Source: an uncultured Hyphomicrobiales bacterium (GTDB lineage Bacteria > Pseudomonadota > Alphaproteobacteria > Rhizobiales > Ancalomicrobiaceae). Taken from it: DNA of 64,000 bases. Position 1 is the stretch's first letter. Every line of letters starts with the position of its first letter. The DNA lies in the NCBI GenBank assembly GCA_903930435.1, contig CAIYYN010000061.1, positions 110,637 to 174,636 on the forward strand. Direction: 5' to 3'. The notes beneath the pieces are model-generated. The model was not told the DNA's origin and ran no database searches. It saw only the letters and a list, made by a program, of their open reading frames with translations. Positions 1 to 10,150 of this stretch are shown here, one piece after another. The position numbers were made by a program, and so were the translations under genes.

Positions 1-2461
1 GAAGCGCCGCTCGGACGGCAAGCCGACCAAGACGCTCAGGGCGCGCGATCTCTGGGAAGATATCGGCCATGCCGCTTGGGCATCGGCTGATCCGGGCATC
101 CAGTTCCACACCACGATCAACGACTGGCACACCTGCGCGAATTCAGGGCCGATTGTCGCCTCGAACCCGTGTTCCGAGTACATGTTCCTCGATGATACGG
201 CCTGTAATCTCGCGTCGGTCAACCTGCTGCCCTATCGGCAGGCTGATGGCACATTCGACATCGAGGCTTACGAGCATTCCTGCCGCCTGTGGACCATCGT
301 GCTCGAAATTTCGGTGCTGATGGCGCAGTTCCCGTCAAAGGCGATTGCCGAACTCTCCTACCGCTACCGCACCCTCGGCCTTGGCTATGCCAACGTCGGC
401 GGTCTCCTGATGTCGTCAGGCATTCCCTATGACAGCCCGGAAGGCCGCGCGATTTGCGGTGCGCTCTCGGCCATCATGACGGGCGTTGCCTATGCCACGT
501 CTGCGGAAATGGCGAAGGAACTGGGACCGTTCCCCGGTTACGCTGACAACTCCGCTCCGATGCTGAAGGTCATCCGCAATCATCGCCGTGCCGCCCAAGG
601 CCAGCATGACGGTTACGAAGGGCTGGCGATCAAGCCGGTGCCGCTCGACCATCGCTCCTGCCCGGACAAGCGTCTGATCGACGCAGCGATGCGCGCCTGG
701 GACAATGCGCTCGATCTCGGCAGCCGCTTTGGCTATCGCAATGCGCAGGTCTCGGTCGTTGCCCCGACCGGCACCATCGGCCTGGTCATGGACTGCGACA
801 CGACGGGCATCGAGCCGGACTTCGCGCTCGTCAAGTTCAAGAAGCTGGCCGGTGGTGGCTACTTCAAGATCATCAACCAGGCTGTGCCGACGGCACTGCG
901 CACGCTCGGCTATCGCGAGAACGAGATCGCCGAAATCGAGGCCTTTGCAGTTGGTCATGGCTCCATCGATCAGGCACCGGGTATCAACCCGACGACGCTG
1001 AAGGCACGCAAGTTCACCGACGAGGTGATCGCCAAGGTGCAGGCAGGGCTTAAGTCTGCCTTCGATATCAAGTTCGCCTTCAACAAGTGGTCGCTGGGCG
1101 AAGACTTCTGCGTCAATACGCTCGGCTTCACTCCGGCGGAACTGGATGCACCCGGCTTCGACATGCTGACGGCGCTGGGCTTCAGCAAGGCGGAAATCGA
1201 CGCGGCCAACCTGCATGTCTGCGGTGCGATGACGGTGGAAGGCGCACCCTTCCTCAAGGCCGAACACATGGCGGTGTTTGATTGCGCCAACCCCTGCGGT
1301 CGCACGGGCAAGCGCTTCCTGTCGGTCGAAAGCCACATCCGCATGATGGCGGCTGCCCAGCCGTTCATCTCGGGAGCGATCTCCAAGACGATCAACATGC
1401 CGAATGATGCCACCGTGGAGGACTGCAAGCAGGCCTACATGCTGTCATGGCGGCTGGCGATCAAGGCCAATGCGCTCTACCGCGACGGCTCCAAGCTGTC
1501 ACAGCCGCTGAATTCGCAGCTTGTGTCAGACGACGAAGACGAGGCCGAAGACGCCATCGAGCAGATGCGCGCAACGGAACCGGCACAGGCCCGCGCCCAG
1601 GTGGCGGCGGAGCGGATTGTCGAGCGGATCGTCGAGCGGCACATCCGTGATCGCGAGAAGCTGCCGGGTCGCCGCAAGGGCTATACCCAGAAGGCGAGCG
1701 TCGGCGGTCACAAGGTCTACCTGCGCACCGGCGAATATGATGATGGTCGCCTCGGCGAAATCTTCATCGACATGAACAAGGAAGGCACGGCGCTCCGCGC
1801 TCTCCTCAACAATTTCGCCATCGCGATTTCGGTCGGCCTGCAATATGGCGTGCCGCTGGAAGAATATGTCGATGCCTTCACCTTCACCCGGTTTGAACCG
1901 GCTGGCATGGTGCAGGGCAACGAGGCGATCAAGAACGCGACCTCGATCCTCGACTATATCTTCCGCGAACTCGCCGTGTCCTACCTCGGTCGGCACGATC
2001 TCGCCCACGTCAATCCGGACGACATCGGTCGTGCGCCGCTGGGTGCCGAGCCGCGTCCGCAGCCGGGTGCCGAGACCATCGTGTCGCGCGGTCTGGTGCG
2101 TGGCAAGGTGCACGAGCGCCTGAAGGTGGTCGAGGGAACGGCGGGTCGTGGTCCGTCCGCCGTCGGAGCAACCAATGCTGCCGGTTCGGGAAGCGTCGCT
2201 TCCGCCATCACCTCGATCTTCGGTGCCACCGCGCTGAAGTCCGACACGCTGGCGGATACCCGTCCGCTGGTTGCGCCAACCCAGACCCTCATCGAGCGCG
2301 CCGATCTCACGCCCGGCACCACCAAGGGCGCCAAGATCGCCGAAGCCCGCATGAAAGGCTACGAAGGCGAAAGCTGCACCGAATGCGGAAACTTCACCAT
2401 GGTCAGGAATGGCACTTGTCTGAAGTGCGAGACGTGTGGGTCAACGAGCGGGTGCTCGTGA
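1..2461 (+). CDS. nrdJ: Adenosylcobalamin-dependent (class II) ribonucleotide reductase, 3' part
   Basis: Reduces ribonucleotides to deoxyribonucleotides with a B12-derived radical. The reading frame is open from base 2, so the gene begins outside the window; about 819 C-terminal residues are present, against roughly 1200 or more usual for this alphaproteobacterial type. An NPCSEY motif lies at 164-181, and the Cys codon at 170-172 corresponds to the radical cysteine of the family. The barrel continues through an [10 protein letters not shown] segment near 1289. A spacer rich in Ala, Gly and Ser leads to a C-terminal cluster of CxxC pairs (2374-2458), the expected redox or zinc tail that re-reduces the active site. 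A hairpin follows the stop codon. The identity is secure; the N-terminal ATP-cone region and any cobalamin riboswitch would lie upstream and cannot be judged here. Confidence 0.95.
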   Translation, partial: KRRSDGKPTKTLRARDLWEDIGHAAWASADPGIQFHTTINDWHTCANSGPIVASNPCSEYMFLDDTACNLASVNLLPYRQADGTFDIEAYEHSCRLWTIVLEISVLMAQFPSKAIAELSYRYRTLGLGYANVGGLLMSSGIPYDSPEGRAICGALSAIMTGVAYATSAEMAKELGPFPGYADNSAPMLKVIRNHRRAAQGQHDGYEGLAIKPVPLDHRSCPDKRLIDAAMRAWDNALDLGSRFGYRNAQVSVVAPTGTIGLVMDCDTTGIEPDFALVKFKKLAGGGYFKIINQAVPTALRTLGYRENEIAEIEAFAVGHGSIDQAPGINPTTLKARKFTDEVIAKVQAGLKSAFDIKFAFNKWSLGEDFCVNTLGFTPAELDAPGFDMLTALGFSKAEIDAANLHVCGAMTVEGAPFLKAEHMAVFDCANPCGRTGKRFLSVESHIRMMAAAQPFISGAISKTINMPNDATVEDCKQAYMLSWRLAIKANALYRDGSKLSQPLNSQLVSDDEDEAEDAIEQMRATEPAQARAQVAAERIVERIVERHIRDREKLPGRRKGYTQKASVGGHKVYLRTGEYDDGRLGEIFIDMNKEGTALRALLNNFAIAISVGLQYGVPLEEYVDAFTFTRFEPAGMVQGNEAIKNATSILDYIFRELAVSYLGRHDLAHVNPDDIGRAPLGAEPRPQPGAETIVSRGLVRGKVHERLKVVEGTAGRGPSAVGATNAAGSGSVASAITSIFGATALKSDTLADTRPLVAPTQTLIERADLTPGTTKGAKIAEARMKGYEGESCTECGNFTMVRNGTCLKCETCGSTSGCS

Positions 2462-2496
2462 TCCGGTATTTGTATTGACAGCTTAATCGAATTTGA

Positions 2497-2525
2497 GGGC
2501 CGGGAGCTTGCGCTTCCGGCCCTTT
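2497..2525 (+). terminator. Probable intrinsic terminator of nrdJ
   Basis: An 11-bp inverted repeat (GGGCCGGGAGC, loop TTGC, GCTTCCGGCCC, with one G-T pair) is followed by TTT. It lies 36 bases after the nrdJ stop codon. Confidence 0.75.
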
Positions 2526-2646
2526 CCATTGGGCCGATCGTAACTGTCATCCTCGGCTGAAGCGCCGGAGGCGCTGAGGGGAAGAGGATCCATTGGCTGT
2601 TCCACTTGCAAACATGCTGGCCATAGTGCGCAAAATTGCCCCCAGC

Positions 2647-2739
2647 CGTCATTGCGAAGAGCCGCAGGCGATGAAGCAATCCAGTCACCTTTCTCGGGCT
2701 TTGTCAGTCTGGATCGCTTCGCGCGCGCTCGCGATGACG
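2647..2739. repeat. Imperfect palindromic intergenic repeat
   Basis: The left arm begins CGTCATTGCG and contains GAAGCAATCCAG; the right arm contains CTGGATCGCTTCGCG and ends GCGATGACG. The arms are imperfect reverse complements. This is the look of a short intergenic palindromic element that is common in alphaproteobacterial genomes. It fills much of the gene-free stretch 2462-2794 between nrdJ and the convergent MFS gene, where I see nothing else apart from the nrdJ terminator. Confidence 0.7.
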
Positions 2740-2794
2740 TTTGGGGGTGGGTTGGCTGACAGAGGCGATTGCGTCGTCGTGGATCGTGAACCCC

Positions 2795-4060
2795 TCACTC
2801 CCCTTGATCCGGTATCTCCTTCAGCGTCCGCACGGGGGAGAGGCTGATCATCAGCAATTGCAGGGCAAAGCCGAGGGTGGCGACGAAGAGGCAGGCGGAT
2901 GCGCCGAAATGGGCGGCGACAGAGGCACCAATCGCCGCACCAAGCGGGCGGGCACCGAATGACGCCGTCATGATGAAGGCGGACGCCCGACCGAGCAGCG
3001 CGTTAGGGGTCACGGCCTGCCGGAGTGTCATGGTAGAGATGGTCCAGAGGATCGGCCCGACGCCGAACAGGAAGAAGCTCAGGCTGGCGAGCCAGACACT
3101 CGGCACGAGCACGGTCGCAAACATCACGCTGGCAGCCAGAAAGCCGCAGGTCGGTCCGATGATCACGACCGCACCGAACGACAGTCGCCGCATGATCGGC
3201 GGGGCCGCCACTGCACCGATGATCATGCCCGTACCATAGATCCCGAGCGTGAGGCCGACCTCGGTCGCCGTGAGCTTCAGGGTCTCGACGGCATAGGCGA
3301 CATAGATCGCCTGCAGCACGAACCACGAGATATTGAAGACGACCGACGTGATCAGGATCGGCCCGAGCAGGCGGTGTCGGGCCATGAACCGCGCACCCTC
3401 GGCCAGATCCTGGAACGGATGCCGCTTGACGAGGTTGGCGCGCGTCTCCCGGGGCAGACCGATGAGCAGGCTGACGGCCACAAGCGACAGGAACGTTGCG
3501 AGCGCATAGGCGGCAGAGGCCCCGGTCCAGCCGACGAGTGCACCACCCAGCGCCGGTCCCGCCGCAAAGGCGAAGCTGCGCGCCAGTTCCAGCCAGCGGT
3601 TGGCGTCATTCAGCCGGGCGCGTGGTACGACCGAGGCGACCAGTGCGGGCGCGGTCACGCTGTAGCACACGGTGCCGATGGCTCCGGCAAAGCCGAGCGC
3701 CGCCAGCAAGGGCAGATTGAGCGTCCCGAGCGCGAGCAGGATCAGGATGGCGAGAAGCGACGCGGCCCGCAGGGCTTCCGATCCCGCCATCAGGGCGCGG
3801 CGTGAGGCACGGTCGGCGAGCAGTCCGGCTGGAATCGACAGGAGCAGGAAGGGCATGGTCTGGGCGGTCTGCAGCCAGCCGGTCTCCGCCGGACCGGCAT
3901 TCAACACCAGAACAGCCGTCAGGGCAGCGGCTGCCAGCGCGATCTGTTCGGTGAACTGGGCGCACAGATTGGACCAGGCGAGCCGCTGGAAGGCCTTGGG
4001 CAACGGCGCGTCAAGATGGGTCGCGGGGAGATCAGTATCGGTCGGGCTTGTTGCAGTCAT
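2795..4060 (-). CDS. MFS transporter (drug- or siderophore-exporter-like)
   Basis: A 421-residue integral membrane protein with about 12 hydrophobic segments, the usual length for the major facilitator superfamily. After a polar N-terminus of some 25 residues comes a first membrane segment, then the loop-2/3 signature region (PAGLLADRASRRALMAG), typical of MFS exporters of the EntS/MFS_3 type. The start ATG at 4060 has an AGGAG element about 10 bases upstream. The gene is convergent with nrdJ and points the same way as aat, with 108 bases between aat and this start codon. The substrate cannot be told from sequence; an export role is inferred from the subfamily resemblance. Confidence 0.85.
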   Translation of the reverse strand: MTATSPTDTDLPATHLDAPLPKAFQRLAWSNLCAQFTEQIALAAAALTAVLVLNAGPAETGWLQTAQTMPFLLLSIPAGLLADRASRRALMAGSEALRAASLLAILILLALGTLNLPLLAALGFAGAIGTVCYSVTAPALVASVVPRARLNDANRWLELARSFAFAAGPALGGALVGWTGASAAYALATFLSLVAVSLLIGLPRETRANLVKRHPFQDLAEGARFMARHRLLGPILITSVVFNISWFVLQAIYVAYAVETLKLTATEVGLTLGIYGTGMIIGAVAAPPIMRRLSFGAVVIIGPTCGFLAASVMFATVLVPSVWLASLSFFLFGVGPILWTISTMTLRQAVTPNALLGRASAFIMTASFGARPLGAAIGASVAAHFGASACLFVATLGFALQLLMISLSPVRTLKEIPDQGE

Positions 4061-4168
4061 CGGGGGAAGGCTCCTCGCATGCGTGTCACCAGACCGTAGA
4101 GAGGAGCAGAGCGCGCCTCACTCCGTTTCTTGCCGTCGCATTGCCTCTATATCGACGAAGTTGGCAGC

Positions 4169-4840
4169 TCACGCGTCGTTCAAGACCCGCATCACGAGGT
4201 CGCCATTGACGCCGAGCTTCGGCCAGACGGCGAAATCGCCATGCGGTTCGGCGAGGGCGGCCTCCAGTCGGGTCTGATAGAGCGCGCGCGGGATCTCGAT
4301 TGCGCCGAACTGTTGCAGGTGATCGGTGATGAACTGGGTATCGAGCAGGCGGTAGCCACCGACCTTGAGGCGGGCGACGAGATGCACCAGCGCCACCTTG
4401 GAAGCATCCGTTGCGCGCGAAAACATGCTTTCGCCAAAAAACGCCGCGCCAAGTTTCAGTCCGTAGAGCCCGCCGACCAGCTGGCCATCTGCCCAGGTCT
4501 CGATGGAATGGCAATGTCCGGCGCGCGCGAGGTCGCCATAGAGCTGCTTGATGCGGGCGTTGATCCACGTCTTGCGGCGACCGGCTGCGGGTGCAGCACA
4601 GGCATCGATCACGGCATCGAAATCGCTGTCGACACGGATCTCGAACCGGTCGGACTTGACAGTCCGCGCAAGGCGCTTGGGGACATGGAAGCTTTCGATC
4701 GGCAGGACACCGCGCAGTTCCGGTTCGATCCAGTGCAGGCCCGGATCCTCGGCGCTTTCTGCCATCGGGAATATCCCGACGGCATAGGCCTTCAGAAGGA
4801 CGTCCGGCGTGATCTGGTTTCCACGTCCGCGCGCGGCCAT
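4169..4840 (-). CDS. aat: Leucyl/phenylalanyl-tRNA--protein transferase
   Basis: A 223-residue cytosolic enzyme that transfers Leu or Phe from tRNA to N-terminal Arg or Lys, creating an N-degron read by ClpS/ClpAP. The length is normal. Family signatures are visible: the GIFPMAES segment near residue 18, the [12 protein letters not shown] segment near 35, and the GGLYG...FFGESMFSR core near residues 125-140. It lies 15 bases downstream of accC on the same strand. The accB-accC-aat order is commonly seen in Hyphomicrobiales, so it is probably the last gene of that operon. Confidence 0.95.
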   Translation of the reverse strand: MAARGRGNQITPDVLLKAYAVGIFPMAESAEDPGLHWIEPELRGVLPIESFHVPKRLARTVKSDRFEIRVDSDFDAVIDACAAPAAGRRKTWINARIKQLYGDLARAGHCHSIETWADGQLVGGLYGLKLGAAFFGESMFSRATDASKVALVHLVARLKVGGYRLLDTQFITDHLQQFGAIEIPRALYQTRLEAALAEPHGDFAVWPKLGVNGDLVMRVLNDA

Positions 4841-4855
4841 CGCTCAGGTTCCCGT

Positions 4856-6211
4856 TCAGCCGCCCATTTCGGGCTTGGTCGCCAGAAAATGCTCGAGCCA
4901 ATGGATATTATAGTCACCCCTGGCGATGTCATCATTGCCGACGAGGGTCTTGAACAGCGGGATCGTGGTCGAGATGCCGTCAACGACGAATTCATCGAGG
5001 CACCGACGCAGCCGCATCAGGGTTTCGGAGCGGTCGCGACCATGAACGATCAGCTTGCCGATGAGGCTGTCGTAAAACGGCGGGATGACGTAGCCCTGAT
5101 AGACGCCACTGTCGACGCGCACGCCCAGCCCACCCGGCGGATGGAAATAGGTGATCTTGCCCGGCGATGGCGTGAAGGTCGCGGGGTCCTCGGCGTTGAT
5201 GCGGCATTCGATGGCGCAACCGTTGAAGGTCACATCGGCCTGCGTGACAGAGAGGCCAGCGCCTGCCGCGACCCGGATCTGTTCGTTGACCAGATCGATG
5301 CCGGTGATCGCTTCCGTTACGGGATGCTCCACCTGAAGCCGGGTGTTCATCTCGATGAAATAGAACTCGCCATCCTCGTAGAGGAACTCGATGGTGCCAG
5401 CACCGGCATAGCCTAGGTCGCCGATGGCCTTGGACACAATGCCGCCGATCCGGTCGCGTTCCGCCGGGGTCAGGGCAGGCGAGGGGGCCTCTTCCCAGAC
5501 CTTCTGGTGCCGACGCTGCAGCGAACAGTCGCGTTCGCCCAAATGGATGGCATTGCCCTTGCCGTCGCCGAGCACCTGAATTTCGATGTGGCGCGGCTTC
5601 TGGAGATATTTCTCGATATAGACGCTGTCGTCGCCAAAGGCGGCGCGGGACTCCGTTCGGGCAGTAGCGAAGGCTTCGGCGAGATCGGCTTCGGTCTTGG
5701 CGACTTTCATGCCGCGTCCACCACCGCCAGCCGATGCCTTGATCAGCACGGGATAGCCGATTTCAGCCGCAATCCGGAAGGCGTCGGTCTCATTTGCGAC
5801 GCCGCCTTCCGATCCCGGCACGACCGGAATGCCAAGCCGCTGCGCCGTGCGCTTGGCCTCGATCTTGTCGCCCATGATGCGGATGTGATCGGCAGAGGGT
5901 CCGATGAACTTGATGCCGTGCGCTTCAACGATTTCGGCGAATCGGGCATTTTCCGACAGAAAACCGTAGCCGGGATGCACAGCTTCCGCGCCGGTGATCT
6001 CACAGGCAGCGACAAGGCTCGGGATATTCAGGTAGCTGTCACGGGCAGCGGGCGGGCCGATGCAGACGCTTTCATCCGCGAGCCGCACATGCATCGCATT
6101 GGCGTCGGCAGTCGAGTGCACAGCGACGGTCTTGATGCCGAGTTCCTTGCAGGCGCGCAGCACGCGCAGCGCAATCTCGCCGCGATTGGCAATGAGAATT
6201 TTGGAAAACAT
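4856..6211 (-). CDS. accC: Acetyl-CoA carboxylase, biotin carboxylase subunit
   Basis: Carboxylates the biotin on AccB using ATP and bicarbonate, the first half-reaction of malonyl-CoA synthesis. About 451 residues starting [14 protein letters not shown], the usual N-terminus. The protein shows the carboxylase N-terminal fold, an ATP-grasp core with the glycine-rich segment [10 protein letters not shown], the [14 protein letters not shown] active-site segment, and the C-terminal carboxylase domain. The frame extends to an ATG at 6229 that overlaps the accB stop in an ATGA arrangement. I prefer 6211 because homologues start at that residue and because GGCGGGG lies just upstream, but the coupled upstream start remains possible (six extra residues). 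Confidence 0.95.
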   Translation of the reverse strand: MFSKILIANRGEIALRVLRACKELGIKTVAVHSTADANAMHVRLADESVCIGPPAARDSYLNIPSLVAACEITGAEAVHPGYGFLSENARFAEIVEAHGIKFIGPSADHIRIMGDKIEAKRTAQRLGIPVVPGSEGGVANETDAFRIAAEIGYPVLIKASAGGGGRGMKVAKTEADLAEAFATARTESRAAFGDDSVYIEKYLQKPRHIEIQVLGDGKGNAIHLGERDCSLQRRHQKVWEEAPSPALTPAERDRIGGIVSKAIGDLGYAGAGTIEFLYEDGEFYFIEMNTRLQVEHPVTEAITGIDLVNEQIRVAAGAGLSVTQADVTFNGCAIECRINAEDPATFTPSPGKITYFHPPGGLGVRVDSGVYQGYVIPPFYDSLIGKLIVHGRDRSETLMRLRRCLDEFVVDGISTTIPLFKTLVGNDDIARGDYNIHWLEHFLATKPEMGG

Positions 6212-6225
6212 GCGCGGCCCCGCCA

Positions 6226-6717
6226 TCATTCGATGACGACGAGGGGTTCGCCGTACTCCACAGGCTGGCTGTCTTCAAAGATGATCGCCGTCACCGTGCC
6301 AGCGCGTGGCGCAGAAATCTGGTTCATCGTCTTCATGGCTTCGATGATCAGGAGGGTCTGGCCTTCGCGGACCTTGTCACCGATCTCGACGAAGTTCGGC
6401 GCGCCCGGCTCTGCTGCGCGATAGGCCGTGCCGACCATCGGCGACTTCACGACGCCCGGATGCTTGGAGAGATCCTTGGGGCTCGATGCCTCAGGAGCCG
6501 CCGGGGCAGCGACCGTGGCCGCTGCCGGTGCAGCAGCCGGAGCCGGGGCGAAGCTTGGCGGCGCGATGTGAACTGGGGCCGTGATTGTCACGTTGCGAGC
6601 GACCCGGATGCGCAAGTCGCCTTGGCTGACTTCGATTTCGGACAGGTCGGTCTCGGCGATCAGCAGGGCCAGATCGCGGATCATCTCGGTGTCAAAGGGT
6701 TTCTTGGCAGCGGCCAT
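6226..6717 (-). CDS. accB: Acetyl-CoA carboxylase biotin carboxyl carrier protein
   Basis: A 163-residue carrier subunit that shuttles carboxyl-biotin between AccC and the AccAD carboxyltransferase. An N-terminal helical region is followed by a Pro/Ala-rich linker (about residues 55-85) and the C-terminal biotinyl domain. The EAMKTMN motif carries the lysine that is biotinylated; the Thr after the lysine is normal in alphaproteobacteria. The gene is co-directional with accC and overlaps or abuts it. The promoter should lie in the 285-base divergent region up to trhO. In many relatives aroQ sits directly upstream of accB; it is absent here. Confidence 0.96.
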   Translation of the reverse strand: MAAAKKPFDTEMIRDLALLIAETDLSEIEVSQGDLRIRVARNVTITAPVHIAPPSFAPAPAAAPAAATVAAPAAPEASSPKDLSKHPGVVKSPMVGTAYRAAEPGAPNFVEIGDKVREGQTLLIIEAMKTMNQISAPRAGTVTAIIFEDSQPVEYGEPLVVIE

Positions 6718-7002
6718 GCGGTTCCGTCTTTATTTGTCGCCGAAAACTACCCGGCGAGGGGCTACTAAAGTTGTTACTTTGGAACAGGCTTTATAGGCGG
6801 GATGCAGCGCTTAGGAAAGCCCGCATGTTCATGGTTTATGAGGTATGAACAGCATGGTTAACATTTGATGGGTTCGGGCGGACTTCCGCGCACCCCTGGC
6901 CGGGTTTGCATGTCCGGGGATCCTGTGCGAAAGGCATTCGCGATGCGGTGCCTCCGACTTTCCTCGATAATCGCCGCGACTCCGAATTCATCAGGGTTCT
7001 GC

Positions 7003-7845
7003 ATGTCTGCCTATTCCGTCGTCGCTCTCTATGTGTTTGCCGGTGTGGATGATCCCACCGAGGCGCGCGCTCGCCTTCTGCAGCTTGCCGAAGCCGAAGA
7101 GATCTGCGGGACTTTGCTGATTGCGCCCGAGGGCTTCAACGGGACACTCGCGGCGCGCGACCGGGCGAGCCTCGAACGCCTGGCCGAAATGGTTGCCGGG
7201 TTTGCCGGGGTGGCGACGGAGGCTGAGGAGCGATTGACGGCGAACCGGCAAACGGCTGACCGCCGCCTTGAACTCAAGTGGTCGACCGCGACAGAGAAGC
7301 CGTTTCAGCGCCTGAAACTGAAACTGAAGCCGGAAATCGTCACGCTTCGTCAGCCGCAGGTGAACCCGCGTGACCATGTCGGCACCTACGTCGAACCATC
7401 CGACTGGAACGCGCTGATCTCGGATCCGAACGTCATCGTTCTGGATACCCGCAACGACTATGAGGTCGAGATCGGTACCTTCCGGCGCGCGATTGATCCA
7501 GGGACGCGCGAGTTTCGCGAATTTCCGGCCTGGGTCGCAGCCCATCGCGACGAGCTGAAGGGCAAGACGCTCGCCACCTTCTGTACAGGTGGCATCCGCT
7601 GCGAAAAGGCGACGGCCTTCCTGCAATCCGAAGGGTTCGAAGACGTCAGGCATCTGAAGGGCGGGATCTTGCGCTATCTCGAAGATGTGCCGCCAGAGGA
7701 AAGTCTCTGGGACGGAGCCTGCTTCGTGTTTGACCAGCGTGTTGCGCTCGGGCACGGGCTCGTTGAAACCGGCCATAAGGTGTGTCGGAACTGTCAGCGC
7801 GCCTACCTCGATCACAGCTGTCCGAGATGTGATCCGGTCGGTTGA
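7003..7845 (+). CDS. trhO: tRNA uridine(34) hydroxylase (rhodanese family)
   Basis: A 280-residue cytosolic enzyme that adds oxygen to wobble uridine 34, starting 5-hydroxyuridine modification. An N-terminal ferredoxin-like domain (YVFAGVDDP, EGFNGTLA) is followed by a rhodanese domain with the VLDTRNDYEVEIGTF segment and the catalytic loop FCTGGIRCEKA, and a C-terminal Cys-rich tail (CRNCQRAY...CPRC). The frame stays open to 6865, but the ATG at 7003 matches the family N-terminus and has CAGGG upstream. The gene faces away from accB and converges on the dsbA-like gene, interrupting what is otherwise a run of reverse-strand genes. Confidence 0.92.
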   Translation: MSAYSVVALYVFAGVDDPTEARARLLQLAEAEEICGTLLIAPEGFNGTLAARDRASLERLAEMVAGFAGVATEAEERLTANRQTADRRLELKWSTATEKPFQRLKLKLKPEIVTLRQPQVNPRDHVGTYVEPSDWNALISDPNVIVLDTRNDYEVEIGTFRRAIDPGTREFREFPAWVAAHRDELKGKTLATFCTGGIRCEKATAFLQSEGFEDVRHLKGGILRYLEDVPPEESLWDGACFVFDQRVALGHGLVETGHKVCRNCQRAYLDHSCPRCDPVG

Positions 7846-7858
7846 GACCGGGATCACA
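7828..7858. terminator. Hairpin between convergent trhO and dsbA-like genes
   Basis: TGTGATCCGGTC and GACCGGGATCACA form a 12-13 base stem with one bulge around a short loop containing the trhO stop codon. No strong T-run follows, so termination is inferred from stem strength and from its place between convergent genes. Confidence 0.5.
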
Positions 7859-7897
7859 CATCGACACATTAGCCAGACGTGAGGTCGGGATGAGGAA

Positions 7898-8695
7898 TTA
7901 GCACGGCGTCCCGGCAGGCTGCGACTTGCAGGTTTCGCGCGCCTCGGCAATCTTGGCCTTCAGCCGATCGATGCCGATGGCACCGGGAATGATCTGGTTA
8001 CCCACGATGTAGGACGGCGTTCCGTTCAGGTTCAGCGATTCCGCGAGTTGATGCGATTCACGCAGCGGCGGAGCAATCACACTTGCGATCTCTGACTGAG
8101 CCTCGATCTTGGCGACGTCTAGCCCGATCTCCTTGACGACATCAAGCGCACGAGCCTTGTTCGCGGCTCCACGGCCACCGAGCAGTTTCTGGTGGAATTC
8201 GAGGTATTTCTCCGGAGCGACCTTGTTCACAGCCACGGCAATCCGCGCCGCCTCTTCTGATCCCGGCGTGAGGATCGGGAATTCCTTCAGGACGACCCGG
8301 AGATTTTTGTCTGAATTGATCAGATTGATCATATCAGGCAGGGCCTGCTTGCAGTAGCCGCAGTTATAATCGAAGAATTCAACTAACGTCACATCACCCT
8401 TGGGGTTGCCGAGGACAACCTGGTTGGGCGAGTTATAAATCATCTTCGCTTGTTCCGTCAGCGCTTGCTGCTGCTGAACCTGCGCTTCCTCGGCATGTTT
8501 CTTTTCACTCAGGGCCATCGCCTCTTCGATGACTTCGGGGTGTTCGAGGATATAGGCCCGCACAATCTGCTCGATCGCTGCCTTGTCCGGCGTCGTATCA
8601 GCCGCCGCAGACTTGGAGGAGGGCAAACCGCCCAGAAGCAAGCCTGCGAGCAGAATTACAGGGGCGACACTGCCACGAGCCAATCGAACGATCAT
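7898..8695 (-). CDS. Exported DsbA-family thiol-disulfide oxidoreductase
   Basis: A 265-residue periplasmic protein. Residues 1-32 form a Sec-type signal (basic start, then a Leu/Gly/Ala-rich core ending SAAAD). A helical, charged segment follows (about 35-85), as in the Com1/ScsC-like branch, in which this part can serve for oligomerisation. The thioredoxin fold then has the active-site CGYC at residues 112-115, within EFFDYNCGYCK, and a cis-Pro loop near LNGTPSYIVG. The role is disulfide formation or isomerisation in envelope proteins; which of the two cannot be told. Its location upstream of the accB cluster on the same strand matches the usual synteny apart from the inserted trhO. Confidence 0.9.
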   Translation of the reverse strand: MIVRLARGSVAPVILLAGLLLGGLPSSKSAAADTTPDKAAIEQIVRAYILEHPEVIEEAMALSEKKHAEEAQVQQQQALTEQAKMIYNSPNQVVLGNPKGDVTLVEFFDYNCGYCKQALPDMINLINSDKNLRVVLKEFPILTPGSEEAARIAVAVNKVAPEKYLEFHQKLLGGRGAANKARALDVVKEIGLDVAKIEAQSEIASVIAPPLRESHQLAESLNLNGTPSYIVGNQIIPGAIGIDRLKAKIAEARETCKSQPAGTPC

Positions 8696-8944
8696 CTAAA
8701 TACCTCCGGAGCGGCTCACCGCCGCGAATATCATGTCTATCATCAGCTATAGGCGATCCAGTTCGCGGCGCGAAGATGGCAACTGAACCGAGGCTTCACT
8801 TTTATTTGAGACATGCCAGTCTTCAGCATTGACGTTGGACCCGCCAAAACCGAGAGAATTCAGCGAATTGGACGCGATGGCGGAATCTCTCTAAAAGGCC
8901 GTTCATCCAATCCGTCAAATCACATGCATCTTTCAGGAACCATC

Positions 8945-10132
8945 ATGCCGTCGACATCAGGACCAACTCGTGATCTGCCCTTTTCCGCTTCTGGCCGGTC
9001 AGCTGTCGAACCCTTCATCGCGATGGAGGTGCTTGCGAGCGCCGTCGAGCGGGAGGCGGCAGGTCACCGGGTGGTTCGCATGGAGGTGGGGCAACCCGGG
9101 GCATCAGCGCCAACGCCGGTGCTGGAGGCAGCGCATGCGGCCTTGCGCGGCAAGCTTGGCTATACCGAAGCGCTTGGCATCCGTCCGTTGCGGGAGGCCA
9201 TTGCCGCACATTATGGCCGAACCTATGGCATTGAGCTGTCACCGGATCGCATTGCGGTGACGGCGGGTTCATCGGGGGCCTTCAGTCTCGCCTTTCTCGC
9301 GGCCTTTGATGCCGGAGCAAGGGTCGCCGTGCCGACGCCGGGTTATCCCGCCTACCGAAACCTGCTGGGCGCACTCGGGCTTCAGGTCGCCGAAATCGAG
9401 ACAACGGCGGCGACACGCTGGACGCTCACGCCGGACATGATCCGCGCGGCCCACGCCCGTGAACCGCTGGCCGGTGTTCTGGTCGCGAGTCCTGCCAATC
9501 CGACGGGCACCATGTACTCACCGGAAAGCCTGAAGGCGCTGGTGGAGACCTGCGATGAACTCGGCCTCTGGTTCATCTCGGATGAGATCTATCACGGGCT
9601 CGTCTTTTCCGGCCAGCAATCCACGGCCCTGGCGTTTTCACCTCGGGCCATCGTGATCAACTCGTTCTCCAAATACTATTGCATGACGGGCTGGCGCATC
9701 GGCTGGATGGTGATGCCAGAGGTTCTGGTGAAGCCAATCGACCGGCTCGCGCAAAATCTCTATCTCTCCAACAACGAGATTTCCCAGCGCGCAGCGGTGG
9801 CCGCCTTTGATCAGCGTTCAACGGTGGAACTCGATGCCGTCAAGGCAAGCTATGCCGCCAATCGCGCGCACTTGCTGGCCAGATTGCCCGAAATCGGATT
9901 TGACGAGCTGCTGCCTGTCGATGGCGCTTTTTACGTCTATGCGAGCGTTCGGCGTTTCTCCAATGACAGCGTCGAATTTGCCCGCCGGATGCTGATGGAG
10001 GCAGGCGTTGCGGCCACGCCGGGACCAGATTTCGACAGCGCGCGCGGGTCCGGCTATATCCGGTTTTCGTTCGCCGGGTCAGAAGCGGATATTGTCGAGG
10101 CCGTCGAGCGCATCGGTGGTTGGTTGAAATAA
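8945..10132 (+). CDS. Pyridoxal-phosphate aminotransferase, class I/II
   Basis: A 395-residue fold-type I aminotransferase of the aspartate-aminotransferase superfamily. Landmarks: the EVGQP segment near the N-terminus, YTEALGIRPLREAIA, the substrate-binding ASPANPTGTMY segment, SDEIYHGLVF with the cofactor-binding Asp and Tyr, and the Schiff-base lysine in INSFSKYYCMTGWRIGW. A C-terminal arginine (YIRFSF) should bind the substrate carboxylate. The ATG at 8945 is preceded by CAGGAACC; the frame opens further upstream, to 8813, but the extra residues do not look like family sequence. The amino donor is not predictable. It is divergent from the dsbA-like gene and convergent with recX. Confidence 0.9.
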   Translation: MPSTSGPTRDLPFSASGRSAVEPFIAMEVLASAVEREAAGHRVVRMEVGQPGASAPTPVLEAAHAALRGKLGYTEALGIRPLREAIAAHYGRTYGIELSPDRIAVTAGSSGAFSLAFLAAFDAGARVAVPTPGYPAYRNLLGALGLQVAEIETTAATRWTLTPDMIRAAHAREPLAGVLVASPANPTGTMYSPESLKALVETCDELGLWFISDEIYHGLVFSGQQSTALAFSPRAIVINSFSKYYCMTGWRIGWMVMPEVLVKPIDRLAQNLYLSNNEISQRAAVAAFDQRSTVELDAVKASYAANRAHLLARLPEIGFDELLPVDGAFYVYASVRRFSNDSVEFARRMLMEAGVAATPGPDFDSARGSGYIRFSFAGSEADIVEAVERIGGWLK

Positions 10133-10150
10133 GCCGAAGTCCTGGGCCGC

